Shown: one piece after another, positions 20,579 to 33,790 of the stretch
How positions within the stretch are numbered: the first letter of the stretch is position 1
How the letters are laid out: each line of letters opens with the position of its first letter
Source of the DNA: Cryptomeria japonica
Taxonomy: Eukaryota > Streptophyta > Pinopsida > Cupressales > Cupressaceae
Length of the DNA: 64,000 nucleotides
Direction of reading: 5' to 3'
Assembly (NCBI RefSeq): GCF_030272615.1
Contig: NC_081405.1
Coordinates: 475,234,008 to 475,298,007, forward strand
Notes under the pieces: model-generated
Database searches by the model: none
The model's input: only the letters and a program-made list of their open reading frames with translations
What the model was told of the DNA's origin: nothing
Translations under genes and position numbers: made by a program

Positions 20579-23500
20579 TGTTAGCATTGTTGTCATTGAT
20601 GTCAACAGTTGAGGAGTCTCAGTGTATAGGCATGTAGAGATGATTGTACTCAAGTCAGTATTGGTCAAGATGCATGATATGTGCCTCACAAGAAGATCAA
20701 GGTCAAATTAGTCAAAGATGTAGAGAGGATCAGATTGGCAACACAAAGAGTGAGTGCAAATGCATAAATGCATAACACATCATGTTAGTCTCACTCTATT
20801 GCAATGATATGTGCATAACACACATGTTATCACTATGCAACTGAAGTCTACATAAAAGATGAAATGAAATGGATTGAGAAAATGTTGACTTCATGTGTAT
20901 CAGAGGTGAAAATGGTGTTGCATCATAGTTCTGTGTTGGCCTCTCAATATGCTTATTCCATTGAGTTTGATATATCTTGGTTATAGATTGAAAAATGGTG
21001 AAAATCCATTGTTTGGTAGTTTTTTGGCTTGATTATGTTTCTGTCTCAGTCACATTCTCTATTTAAGTGTGACTCTATCTATCATTGTGATCGCTTTCGG
21101 TCTATGCAAACCTTCTTGTGTTTATATCAATATGCAGGATTTTTCAATGTGATGGGTTTCTTGTTTTGGCAATATACTTTGTATTTTAGTGTAAGTTCTT
21201 TTGTCAGCATGACAAAGTTTCTATCTTACCAACTAGTCTGTGCTATATCGAAATGGGACCCACAAGGGAGTCTGAAGGGCTCTGATGTGACACGTTTACT
21301 ATCACATCAACATTTTTTAGTGCATTTCGAGAAGTAATTTTAATAACTAGGGCCCACAAGAGAGGTAATTTCATCATTTTGCTCCACATCATCCTATTGG
21401 CTTGCATTCATTAGTCCACCTGTGTAATGATATGTTCATGTGGGGCCATTTTTTCTTTTTTATGGTGTGGTGGATTTCGGTGAGAGAAGGCCTTTCGGCA
21501 AGAGCCTTTTTCTCCTCTCATTGATCTATGAAACTATACTAATGGTCTTTCCTTTGGTGGGATCTCTATTGGGCCGACTTTACCCCTGTGTCCACTCGTA
21601 TCCTATTGGCAGCCATTGATTGATCCATGCATACTATGAGCTAGTCATGTGGGGCCTGTGGTGGTGTGGTGGCATAAGTCCTTTTCGGTAAGACCTTGCC
21701 CTTAGAAAAGACCAAACCTACTTCTTGCCTTCCCTTGGTGCTACTATTGGCACAAAAATAATGGATGTTAAACACAAAATAATACTCAGCTTAGAGACAT
21801 AAGTTTCTAGTCGAGCAGCTATCCAAAAATCCACTATCTGATCTCATTTATCTTGTTAATTTGAGGTGGTACAACTTGAAATGAGACAACAATATATATG
21901 CACCAAGAGTGTTAAGGAATAAATCTATCCTACTCTTAAGAAAATGAAAGTTATAATTAAATATCCATAGGAAAGGAACTTGCTCTAGAATTTTAAGTCA
22001 TAAAGACTATGCTAACCTCTACTAACAAAATATAAATTCCTCTAACTTATATAAAAATTACTATTTAGTTCTGCCATGGCTGCAGGAACAAACACAGGGT
22101 AACAGTCTGTGGCTGCAAGAGCAGACAACAAGCAACTTAACAGAACAAAGTTAGACAACTTAAAAGGTAAAGTGCATAAAAGATAACTAGGAATAATCCT
22201 CACCAAGTGGGCCCCCTTGGTTGAGTCTTCTAGAGTAAAAGTTATAGTAGAAACTAACTATTGAGCTTGCACAACCATATTAAAACTTGAAAGACTTAAC
22301 TATTCCAACAAGTATATTAGCTTCTTTATTCAAAATCAGTTTAACAACATAACATTGTTATCAAAATAGAAACAAACATAGGAAAGATTTATAACATTCA
22401 TCCTTACAATAGTTTCCACAAGAGCCACTCCACTTCCTAATATCTAGGTGGAGGCTTTTATTTAGAATATGAAATCTAGGAGAACTAAGATAATTAGGAC
22501 TATGTTCTATCCTTGAACATCTGTAAATATTCCCTATATATGCTCTAACATCCAACATGACTATTAACAAAACTATTAATGGATCATGACTACTTTTGAA
22601 GATTTTTTAATGAGCTTAAACAACTAGTGCCTGAGTTGTATCAACCTTTGACCTTTTCCATGCCTTGCTATCTAGGCCTATCCATATTGCCATGCTACTA
22701 TAAATGAAGCCCTATTTGATTAGAGAATTTTTCCACATGGTTGCAACACCAAGATTAGAGCAAGCATTCCTATCCACATTTCATGATCACTTATTGCAAC
22801 ACATTCATCAATCATATAAAGATAGTAAATACTTACATTTGCATTCATAAGGTTCATGGTTTTGTCAAAATAAAGGTTCCAAACTATAGGTAACATGATC
22901 ATCAAATAGGTCCATAAAGTCAGTTAAAGCATAATATAAAGTCCCATCAGTAAATATAAAATTCCTAAGTATATCAAACTGTCTGCAAACAAAAGCATAA
23001 AACTAAGGCTCATCAACTACATCAAAAAAGACTTGTCGGCATGACATGCTTCGTGTCTTATCAATGAAGGTTCCCTATTTCAACATGACATTGGACTTTG
23101 GCAAGATGATTTTTTCCCCTTGCCAACCCCTCTATGTTATAGCAATAGAGATCCATTTTTGCTAGGATGTGCTACCTGTCTTGGTGAAATGTTTCAAACA
23201 ACAAAAAATGACAAAGACGATATATTTTCTCCTCTCCAATGCAAGACGATAGGTGAATGGTCCAAGTAGATGGGTTGACCATGGGTGACTGGATGACAGG
23301 GATGGATTTGCAAACCATGTAGAATGTACAAAATGAATAATTTTCCTTCAAAGTGAAAAGAAATCTTGCTTGCATAGGCAACTTACATAAATGCTCCTAG
23401 TTTGGTAGTTTGGAAATCCAATCAAAACAAGTGAAATATGAGGATAAGTGGCTTCCAAGTGGTTGAATATGAAATTTGATATGTCAAAGTCAGTGACTAC

Positions 23501-24479
23501 ATAGATTGTGCATTCAAATAAGGCAATGTTCAATCCAATCAAAGCAGGAGATTGGTAAATGCAAATAGGTGTGTGGCTCAAGATGTATAAGAGATCCTTA
23601 GTAGATCAAATCCCACTACCATGAGAATATCATAAGTTCTCTATCGACAAGATAAGTTGATGTAGAATAGGTGAGGGTTACTAAAGTTAGTAACCTATTC
23701 TCTATAGTCGACCCCAGTGTAGAAGGTAATGCATTTAGGGGCAACTATCTATCTAAGAGGATGCGTAGACATGAATTCTAAGAGGTCGAGAAGATCAGAT
23801 TTTGAATTCATCCTTGGAGGGAAATTTCACAAGTATAGAGCTAATCGAATCAAGGAGTTGATGAGATTTGATAGTGGTAGATGAGACAGCTGAGCTGGTA
23901 GAGACAAAAAAGTGTTTTGTGACCAAAACAACGAATGGTATTCAACTGTAGTGTATGGAGCAGAGGTTGAAGTGTTTTTAGCAGCTGCAAGTAGAATAGA
24001 GAATAAAAAGTATTGAACAAAGACAAAGTAGTTAGTCAAGGTTGTTGGGTTGTTGAAGTGCAAAGGTAGAGAACATAGTGTATTCAACATAGACCTACCA
24101 GTAAATAAAGCCATGAGTACAAACATAGATGAAGCTCTATAAAAGAAGAAGCTATAGAATAGAGAGAGTACATAGAAGTAGCTCCCACAGGTGCAATAAC
24201 ATGATGACAGTGCAATCCTAACACAACCAAAAAGACTGCATTTAGGAAGACCATAAGATAAAAAAATGATAAGAGGGAGCTGGAAGAAAGAGTAGAGACC
24301 AGACAGAAAAGAGCACATAGGTGGAGAAGTAGAGATTAGAGACAAGAGAGTAGTGTGTAGAGAAGAGCTGAGAACAAAACATTAACAAAAGGGGTTGATT
24401 GTAGAAGAAAGAGTTCAGAGGATAGAGATTGAGAGCAGGAAAGAGTCACTCAATCCCAAGTTCAAATAACATAGAAAGC
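20579..24479 (+). repeat. Element D 5' LTR, first part
   Basis: Diverged relative of the E LTR. Matching anchors are the start, GATTGAAAAATG near 20983, and GAGTTGATGAGATTTGATAGTGG near 23850 against 18270 in E. It is about 2 kb longer than E over the same span. Part of the excess lies at about 21760-23040, where I see no match to E. Ends at TSD AAAGC (24475-24479), where F begins. Small ORFs here, such as 23827-24345 on -, show no known motif. Confidence 0.6.
21760..23040. other. Unassigned insert inside the D 5' LTR
   Basis: About 1.3 kb without counterpart in the E LTR and without any open frame above about 70 codons. I see no terminal repeats, poly-A tail or clear target duplication. Limits are approximate. 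It may be an old insertion, or LTR sequence deleted in E. Confidence 0.3.
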
Positions 24480-25974
24480 TGTTATTTGTGAGGAACCGAT
24501 TATTACTGAGAGGGGGGGTGAATCAGTATTAATAGTAAACTTTAAAACTTTAACAACCACCAAAAACTTCATTCAAAACAACTCATAAATAGTACCAATA
24601 ATAATTAAAATCATACTGTTGATCAGATTTATCAAACTATTCTTCTAAGTGTTGATCAACATGATTGCAATAGAAAGATATCAACTCAACATATAAAAAA
24701 TCAAGAAACACATAAATATAGGATTTTCACGTGGAAACCCAAATGGGAAAACCCACAATTTGGAATTGGTGGCCACAATATTTTTGCACTCTTTTGGAAT
24801 GTGCTCTATTAGGAGGCTAGCCCGGTTAGGAGCTTACAATTATGCCCAATTAGGAGCAGACCCTTGTAGGAGTCCCCCGGTTAAGGGATTTACCTCAACC
24901 CTATTAGGAGCTTTACTCTGTTAAGAGTAACCTTTTGAAAGGATTTAGAACCCAAGCTAATGAGTCACTCGATGAAGGGATTTATACAATCAGGCATGTC
25001 AGGACCTGCCCGGTTAAGGGATTTTGAGTCTGTTGCAACTGTTAGGGAACAACAAATGTATGATCTAAAAATAACACTCTCTACTTACTTATACAAATCC
25101 TTTCCTACTCCAATCTATGTCTCTCTTGCAAGCGCACCCACTGGTTTGGCCACACACTTTTCTTTTGATCACTGACACAGTAAATCATGACAAACTCACC
25201 CTAAATAGACTATAAAACTTAGTCGGTTACAAAACCCTAACTTCATACTAAGATTTACATCATAGATAATCACAAATCTTTACAAATCATTACAGATCAT
25301 CATATGGATCATTACAATCAATTATAAATCAATTATAGTCATTGAATGATCACTGCACATTGATCTGATACACTTTCAAACCCTTAGCTCATTCTACTAA
25401 GCACTTCGCTCATTCCCAATAAATTCGCTCTTCGATCACACCAAAACATCATTTAAACACTTCATTCAGATTCAACCATGAAATCACCATCTTACAAACA
25501 TAATGTAATACACCACTGAACTCAAAATCATTATCGGTTATAAGATTTGAATACCGGTTCTTAAACCCTACTAAAACCCTACATAAAATACATGACTCAA
25601 TCACAAACATGACTTCTGGTAGCCAAAACATGATGCGGTTTTGATCATAACCTCATTACAATGTTACCAACACATATTCCAAACCATAACACCAAATTCC
25701 TCATCAATCTCTAGATCCAATTACTTAAGCATAACACAATTTGACAATTACCCGTTAAAGTCCCATTTGCCAGTTAATTGTAAAATCTATTCCATAGCTT
25801 TCTGGTCAATCATAGATGACTTAGATAACATGATAGAATAATGTAACCATAGTAGCCATCAATGAAAACACAAACTGATCATCAAGTCAACAAACAACAT
25901 CTCAACTATATCATCACCAATAGTCCGTATACCAGCACATCAATATAATCAACAGTTATGGCAACATGCCAACA
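24480..25974 (-). repeat. F array left LTR
   Basis: About 1.5 kb, TGTTATTTGTGAGG...ATGCCAACA. The two-tier hairpin is at 24731-24756 (outer GTGG/CCAC, inner CCC/GGG). Degenerate units with core CCGGTTAGGAG or GGTTAAGGGATTT occupy about 24800-25050. The PPT lies next to its right end (25976-25987), and CCATCAATG (25856-25864) pairs with CATTGATGG (25989-25997) around it. Confidence 0.9.
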
Positions 25975-26280
25975 TTCTCCCCCTTTGGCATTGATGGAAA
26001 CACTAAAAAACCTCATCATGCTGAACTGAACTGATCTATTCTATACTTGCTCTTCTACTCAACATATCCTTTGTATTTCTTTTGTCGGTTATCTAGTTCA
26101 TCTTCTTCTTAACTAGTTCTTCTCCCCCTTTGAAAACAATACCAAAGATAAAAATACCTCTGCTATCTTCATCTCTTCTTATCTCATTCTAGCTGCTCCC
26201 TTGAGGAGTAGAGCACTTCACATCAATCCAAAAATGAAAGATATTAAATGAATTCATTGGATTGATGCATCACCAACATC

Positions 26281-27789
26281 TTAGTTGATCTTGTGCAGGG
26301 GTACAACCCCTAATCTACCTCTGAGATATTCAAAAGTTGTCTTAGGCAAAGGTTTAGTGAATATATCTACTAACTTCCCTTTGCTAGACACATACTCCAT
26401 GTTTACTTTCTTCTCCTGTACTCTTTCCCTTAGAAAGTGATACTTAAACTCAATGTGCTTTGTTCTTGCATGTAATACAATGTTTTTTGAAATATTAATA
26501 GCACTAGTGTTATCACAATGAATAATCACCAGTTCAGACATGTCTTCCTTAAAACCTTCCAAAATATGTCTCATCCATATAGCCGGAGTATGATTCATTG
26601 ATGCTACCACATATTCTGCTTCAGTTGTAGATTTTGAAATAGAAGATTGTTTCTTTCTTATCCAACACACCAATCTTTCTCCTAAAAAGAAAAATCCATC
26701 GGTTGTGCTTTTTCGATCATCAACATTTCCAACCCAATCTGTATCTCTGAAAATTTTTAAAGAAAATTTATCTTTGTAAGGATACCACAAACTATAATCA
26801 ACTATTCCTTTCAAATACTTGAATATCATTTTTACCACTACCATGTGTGTCTCCTCAGGATCTTTCTGAAATCTTGCAACCAATCCAACACCATTTGTAA
26901 TATCATGTCTATTATGAACAACATAATGCAACTTTCCAGTCATAGACCTGTATTCTTTCTCATCCACATACAATGAATCATCTTGTTTTGACAATTTACA
27001 ACCTGTCAGCATCAGAGTACCAACCAGTTTACAATCTTCCATGCCAAAAGTTTTCAAGACTTCTTTTACATACTTAGTCTGATAGATAAATATCCCATTC
27101 TTCAGTTGTTGAATCTGTAAACCAATAAAGAATTTTATCTCACCAATAAGAGACATCTCAAATTCTTTCTTCATTTCATCTACAAAATACATATACATGT
27201 CATCATTTCCACTAAATATTATATCATCAACAAAAACTTCAGCAAGTAACATTTTATCTCCATCAGTCTTCAAATATATGTTACTGTCCTCACTGTTTCT
27301 CTGGAATCCTATCTTGATCAAATGTGCATGCAATCTTTCAAACCATGATTTGGGAGCTTGCTTCAATCTATATAGTGCCTTTTGTTGTTTGCAAACCATA
27401 TTTTCATCCTCACTTAATGCAAAACCATCTGGTTGTTCTATATATACTTCTTCCAAGATACCATTTAGAAAAGATGATTTAACATCCATCTGTTATACCT
27501 TAAATCCTTTAAAAGAATCAAAGGCAAGCAAAATTCTAACACCTTCAAGTCTTTCCACCGGTGCAAAGGTTTCACCATAGTCTTCACCTTCTTCATGTGC
27601 ATACCCTTTGCACACCAACCTCACCTTGTTTCTAACAACTTCACCATCCTCATTAAGTTTATTTTTGAATACCGAATTTGTCCCAATAACATTTTTGTCT
27701 TCCGGTCTAGGAACAAGAGACCATGTATTGTTTTTATCAATCTGGTCAAGTTCTTCATTCATTGCATTCAACCAGTCTTCATCTTTCAA
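26281..27789 (-). pseudogene. F1 pol: reverse transcriptase and RNase H
   Basis: Pieces 27493-27789 and 26281-27489 lie in one frame, separated by a single stop at 27490-27492. RT blocks: [60 protein letters not shown] and the active site FVDD in LAEVFVDDIIFSGNDD. RNase H: FRDTDWVGNVDDRKST, STTEAEYVVAS, HCDNTSAINISKN. It ends GVVPLHKIN at TAG 26281-26283. The 402-codon lower piece is the longest open copia segment here. RT and RNase H catalytic residues look largely present. Confidence 0.9.
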
Positions 27790-27888
27790 AGGTTCTCTAA
27801 CATTCTTTGGATCAATAGTTAAAATCAGACAGGAATTCTCTTTGATTTTTCTTCTTATCTACACACTAGCATTCTTGTCACTTATAAT

Positions 27889-28962
27889 CTATTCTTCTAA
27901 ATGATTTAGCCTTACATATCTTGGGATTATCATTTCCAGGGCAATGATTTCTCCTTCATGTTCATCATCTTCTTCATCGCCTATCGGTTGAGCTCCTATT
28001 TCTATATTTTTCTCCTCATCTTCTTTCTGCACTCCCCGTTCAATAAACACGAGTTTTTCTTTATCATCAGCAGGATTAGATCTATCGGACACATCAGGTT
28101 TGTCAAAAAATTCATCAATTTTAACATTCACACTCTCAACTATTTTCTTTGTCTTTTTATTATAACATTTGAATGCTTTACTCTTGGTATAATATCTAAG
28201 AAATATCCCATCATCACTCTTCACATCAAACTTTCCAGTAAAATCATCTCTCTTAATAAAACATCTATTACCAAAATTTTTAAAGTAGTTGACATTAGGA
28301 GTCTTACCATGCCAAAATTCATAAGGTCTTTTATCATTACCTTTCTTCATAAGAACCCGGTTCAAAGTATAAACAACAACACTAATTGTTTCTCTCCAAA
28401 ACATTTTTGTAACATCTCCTTGTATCAACATTGTTCTAGCAGCTTCCACTATTGTTATGTTTCTCCTCTCTACAATGCCATTCTGCTATGGAGTCCTAGG
28501 TGCTAACATACGTTTCTTTATTCCTTTTTCTTCACAATACCTAGTAAAATCATCAGAAGTAAATTCTCCACCTCGACCAGATCTTAAGCACTTCATATTC
28601 TTGACGGTTTCCTTTTCAACTAGGGCTTTAAATATCTTGAATTTGATGAATACATCTAATTTCTCCTTCAAGAAAGTTATCCACATCATCCTTGAAAAAT
28701 CATTGGTGAAAATCATAAAATACTTATCACCATAAAACTTTTAGTCCTCATAGGACCACATAGATCAGTATGCACTAAATCAAGAATATGCCTTGAAGAA
28801 AAATATTCTCTTAAAAGATGTCGAAGTCATCTTACCAATTTGACAATCTTTGCACAACACATTATCTAGTTTAACAAGTTGGGGCATACATCTCACCATA
28901 CTTGATTTGCTGACCTTTATCAAATTAACAAAGTTGACATGACAAAACCTTTTGTTCCACAA
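27889..28962 (-). pseudogene. F1 pol: integrase
   Basis: Reads from MWNKRFCHVNFVNLIKVS (zinc domain, CKDCQIGKM) through the core: FTNDFSRMMW, MKCLRSGRGGEFTSDDF (Gly in place of the usual Asp, so the second catalytic acid is lost), then after a stop at 28486 NGIVERRN-like sequence and MEAARTMLIQGDVTKMFWRE, and the C-terminal YEFWHGKTPNVNYFKNFGNRCFIKRDD. A frame disturbance near 28735 separates the zinc domain from the core. The acidic linker ends near 27889. Confidence 0.85.
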
Positions 28963-30326
28963 CCATCTTCAATTTTAGCCACCAAACAACTATTCACATT
29001 AGCATTCAAATGAAAAAGATTACCTCTAGTCTGTTTACACTCCTTTTTTAAACTCAAGGTGATATCATTTATCAGTTAGTTGTCCAACACTCAACAAATT
29101 ATGGTTTAAACCTTCAACCAAATAAACATCATCTGCATTACTCTTACCATTTAGTGAAATATATCCTTTACCTTTTACCATGCAGAGTGAGTTATTACCA
29201 AATTACCACACCACTATAAAACTTTTCAAGGGATATGAATTTGTTCTTATCACCAGTCATGTGATGTGAACAACCACTATCTATTATCCACTCATCACTA
29301 GAGTCAAACTGAGATACCAAAGCCTTTTCATCAGTCAAATCTTCCTTTACATCAACAAAGAAAATTTCCTCATTGTCATAATCTTCCGATTCCTCATCTG
29401 CCACACCTTCATCAACTGCAACATAGCATTGTTTCTTCCATTTTCCTTTATATATTCTGAACTTCTCCTTACTATCACTATTAGGGAAATTTGCAACAAT
29501 ATGTCCAATCTTATTGCAAGAGAAACATTTAAGAGGTAGTTTACCTTTATATTTACCAGTGCCTCTTGGAAGTCTCTTAGCTAGAAGAGCTTCAAACTCT
29601 ATCAGATGGTCTTCATCATCATTTTCTCCTCTGCTACCACCATGACTAGATTTGTAGTCATAGTTGTGACATACATCTTTCCCGTTTCTCATAGGTGTAC
29701 CTGTTACAGATGCTTTAAAAGATGATTCAAATGTCTTAGAAATGATGTTATCAAAACTATTTAATTCAAATGTAGTTAGTTTACCAATAAGGGAAAAAAC
29801 AATGACTTTATCATTACTTACTGACCTTAACTCTTGAATAGCAGAAACTCTTATAGCATAGGTAGGTAAAAGAGTTTTTAACATTTTACTTACAATAGTG
29901 TCATCTTCAATCTTTCCTCCAACACTTTTAATACCACCGACAACCTCTTTGATTCTCTATCCATACTGAGCTATATTTTCACCTTCTACCATTGTCATAT
30001 CATCAAATTTACCTCTAAGGCACTCTTCCTTAGCTTTTTGAACATGTTTATCACCACCATAGATTAGTTCTAATTTCTCCCAAACTTAAAATGTAGTTTC
30101 TAATCCATGTACATCAATGTATTCAGTATCATACAATGGCTTTCAGTGCTTGATTGTTTTCCTGCTACTCCTTAAGCTAATATGGAGTTAGAGGATTGCT
30201 AGGGGGCACATATTTAGTAGTAACATGTTGCCAAAACTAAGAACCCATACCTTTGATATAAATGCTCATTCTGTCTCTCCATACTATGTAGTTGTCCTTA
30301 GTAAACTTTGGACCTTCCTTCTTCAT
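28963..30326 (-). pseudogene. F1 gag and protease
   Basis: A probable start at ATG 30326 (MKKEGPKFT) is followed by a frame change before the open piece 29884-29195. That piece has LKTLLPTYAIRVSAIQELRSVS (Gag), a knuckle CFSCNKIGHIVANF in which the last Cys is Phe, and the protease site WIIDSGCSHHMTGDKNKF. The same Cys to Phe change is found in unit F2, so it predates the split of the two units. 29194-28963 holds remnants of the pre-integrase region. Confidence 0.82.
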
Positions 30327-30397
30327 CAATTTCCTCTGGATCTTTTCCTCAAGCAGTTAAGCTTCCGCAGATAGAGGACCAATTCTTTGATACCAAT

Positions 30398-31898
30398 TGT
30401 TATTTGTGAGGAACCAGTTATTACTGAGAAGGGGGGTGATTCAGTAATAACAGTAAACTTTTAAACTTTAACAACCACCAAAAACTTCTTTCAAAACAAC
30501 TCATATACAGTACCGGTAATAACTGAAATCATACTGCTGATCAAATTTATCAAACTATTTTTCTAAGTATTCATCAACATGCATGCAATAGAAATATATC
30601 AACTCAGCACATAAGAAATCAAGCAACACATGAACACTAGGATTTTCACGTGGAAAACCAAATGGGAAAAACCATGGTGAGAATCGGTACCCACAAGATT
30701 TTTGCACTCATTCGGAATGCACCCTGTTAGGAGCCTAGCCTGGTTAGAAGCTTACGATTATGCCCGGTTAGGAGTAGACCCTATTAGGAGTTCCCTAGTT
30801 AAGGGATTTACCTCAGCCCTATTAGGAAGTTTACTCTATTAGGAGTAACCTTGTGAAAGGATTTAGAATCCAAACTAATGAGTCACCTGGTGAAGGGATT
30901 TATACAATCAGGCCTGTCAGGACCTACCCAGTTAAGGGATTTTGAGTCTGCTGTAGTTGTTAGGGAACAACACATCTATGATCTAAAAATAGCACTCTTT
31001 GCTTGCTTGTACACACCATTTCCTACTCCAATTTGCTTCTCTCTTGTAGACACACACACACACACTGGTTTGGCCACACACTCTTCTTTTGATCACTGAC
31101 ACAGTAAATCATCATAGACTTACCCTAAATAGACTTTATGACTTAGTCGGTTATAAAACCCTAACTTCATACTAATATTTACATCATAGATCATCAAAGA
31201 TATTTATAAATCATTGTAGATCATTATATGGATCATTACAATCAATTACAAATCAATTACAACCATTGAATGATCACCGTACATCAATCTAATACACTTT
31301 CAAACCCTTAGCTCATTCTACTAAGAACTTCGCTCATTCCCAATAAACTCACTCTTTGATCGTGCCAAAAACATCATTTAAACACTTCACGTGGATTCAA
31401 CCATGTCATCACCATCTTACAAATATAATGTAATACACCACCGAACTCAAAATAATTATAGGTTATAAGATTTGAATATCAGTTCTTAAACCCTACTAAA
31501 ACCTTATAAAAATATATTAGTCAATAAAAAACATGACTTCTGGTAGCCAAAACATAATGCGGTTCTAGTCATAACCTCATTACAATGTCACCAACACATA
31601 TTCCAAACCGCAACACCAAATTCCTCATCAATATCTAGATCCAATTACTTAAGCATAACATAGTTTTACAATTACCAGTTAAAGTCCTATTTGCTAGTTA
31701 ACTATCAAATCCATTCGATAGCTTTATGGTCAATCATACATGACTTAGATAACATGATAGAACAATGTAACCATAGTTTCCATCAATGACAACATAAAAT
31801 GATTATCAAGTCATCAAACAACATCTCAACTATATCATCACCTACAATCATTATACTGGCTCATCAATATCATCAAGATTTATGCCAATATGCCAAAA
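30398..31898 (-). repeat. F array middle LTR
   Basis: About 1.5 kb, starting TGTTATTTGTGAGG after PBS complement GATACCAAT (30389-30397). It ends CCAAAA where the other LTRs end CCAACA, directly against a PPT complement (ATCCCCCATTGG). No five-base duplication beside it. Contains a weakened two-tier hairpin near 30650-30674 and a CA microsatellite at 31048-31064. Confidence 0.88.
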
Positions 31899-32204
31899 TT
31901 ATCCCCCATTGGCATTGATGGCAACACTGAAAAACCTCATCATGATGAACTGAACTGATCTATTATGTACTTTCTCTTCTACTCAACATATCCTTTGTAT
32001 TTCTTTTATCAGTTATCTAGTTTATCTTCTTCTTAACTAGTTCTTCCCCCCTTTGACAACAATGCCAAAGGTAAAAATATGTCTGCTATATTCATCTCTT
32101 CTTATCTCATCATAGCTGCTCCCCCTGAGGAGTAGCTCACTTCACATCAATCCAAAACTGAAAGATATTTAATGAATTTATAGGATTGATGCATCACCAG
32201 CATC

Positions 32205-33790
32205 TTAGGTGATCTTGTGCAGGGGTACAACCCCTAATCTACCTTTGAGATATTCAAAGGTTGTCTTAGGCAAAGGTTTAGTGAATATATCTGCTAACTG
32301 CTCTTCGCTAGACACATACTCCATTTTTACTTTCTTCTCTTGTACTCTTTCCCTTAGAAAGTGATACTTAAACTCAATGTGCTTTGTTCTTGCATGTAAT
32401 ACAAGATTTTTTGAAAAATTAATAACACTAGTGTTATCACAATGAATAATTCATTGATGGTGTGACATATTCAACTTCAGATGTCTTATTCGTATAGACC
32501 GAGTAAAATTCATTGATGTTGTGACATATTCAGCTTCAGATGTAGATTTTGAAATAGAAGATTGTTTCTTGCTTATCCAAGACACCAATCTTTATCCTAA
32601 AAAGAAATCTCCACCGGTTGTTCTTTTTGGGTCATCAACATTTCCAACCCAATCTGCATCTGTGAAAAATTTTAAAGAAAAATTATCATTGTAAGGATAC
32701 CACAAACCATAATCAACTATTCCTTTCAAATACCTAAATATCCTTTTTACCGCTACCATTTGTGTCTCCTTAGGATCTTTCTAAAATCTTGCAACCAATA
32801 CGACAACATGTGTAATGTTCAATCTACTGTGAACAACATAATGCAACTTTCCAATCATAGACCCGTATTCTTTCTCATCCACATATGGTGAATCATCTTA
32901 TTTTGACAATTTACAATATGTCACCATTGGAGTACCAACTAGTTTACAATCTTCCATGCCAAAAGTTTTCAAGGCTTATTTTACATAGTTTGACAGATAA
33001 ATATTCCATTCTCTAGTTATTGAATCTATAAACCAATAAAGAATTTTCTCACCAATAAGAGACATCTCAAATTCTTTCTTCATTTCATTTGCAAAAGACA
33101 TTCACATGTCATCATTTCCACCAAATATTATATCATCAACAAAAACTTCAGCAAGTAACATTTTGTCTCCATCAGTCTTCAAATATATGTTATTGTCTTC
33201 ACTCATTCTTCAGAATCTTATATTGACCAGATGTGCATGCAATATTTCAAACCATTCTCTAGGAGCTTGCTTCAATCCATATAGTTCCTTGTGTTATTTG
33301 CAAACCATATTTTCATCCCCACTCAATGCAAAACCATCTAGTTGTTCTATATATACTTCTTCTTCCAAGATACCATTTAGAAAAGTTGATTTAACGTCCA
33401 CCTGATATACCTTAAATCAATTAAAAGTAGCAAAGGTGAGCAACATTCTAACACATTCAATTATTACCACCGGTGCAAAGGTTTCACCATAGTCTTCACC
33501 TTCTTCTTGTTCATACCCTTTGCAAACCAACCTCGCCTTGTTTATAACAACTTCACCAGCCTCATTAAGCTTGTTTTTGAATACCCATTTTGTCCAAATA
33601 ACATTTTTGTCTTCTAGTCTAGGAACAAGAGACCATTTATTGTTCGTCTCAATCTAGTCAAGTTATTCATTCATGTCATTCAACTAGTCTTCATCTTTTA
33701 AAGCTTCTCTAACATTCTTCGACTCAATAGTTGAAATCGGATAGGAATTGTCTCTGATTTTTCTTCTTGTCTGCACACCAGCATTCCCAT
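32205..33790 (-). pseudogene. F2 pol: RT and RNase H (heavily degraded)
   Basis: Aligns along its length with 26281-27789 of F1 but is full of stops and small indels, so no long frame survives on the coding strand; the longest open frame is an antisense shadow at 33106-33405. Recognisable on -: the RNase H block near 32450-32660, the RT core around 33110-33400 and the start of RT near 33700. It is cut by the TSD of element G, and the upstream half continues from 45938. Confidence 0.75.

Noticed and set aside
23827-24345. 172-codon Phe/Ser/Leu-rich frame on - that looks like a membrane protein
   Set aside because: Lies in the D LTR, opposite an AG-rich + strand that produces hydrophobic antisense codons. 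No counterpart is kept in the E LTR.
24800-25050. CRISPR-like repeated units
   Set aside because: Units are degenerate, unevenly spaced, lack unique spacers and sit in an LTR of a plant element.
27958-28735. Open frames on + of 92-182 codons (Phe/Ile/Ser-rich)
   Set aside because: Antisense to the F1 integrase, which has all family motifs on -. The same false frames recur at 46012-46561 opposite F2.
32421-32545. Local duplication of an ATTCATTGATG-TGTGACATATTC block in F2 as a possible regulatory repeat
   Set aside because: Lies within the degraded RNase H coding part and is absent from F1, so more likely a small private tandem duplication of decay.
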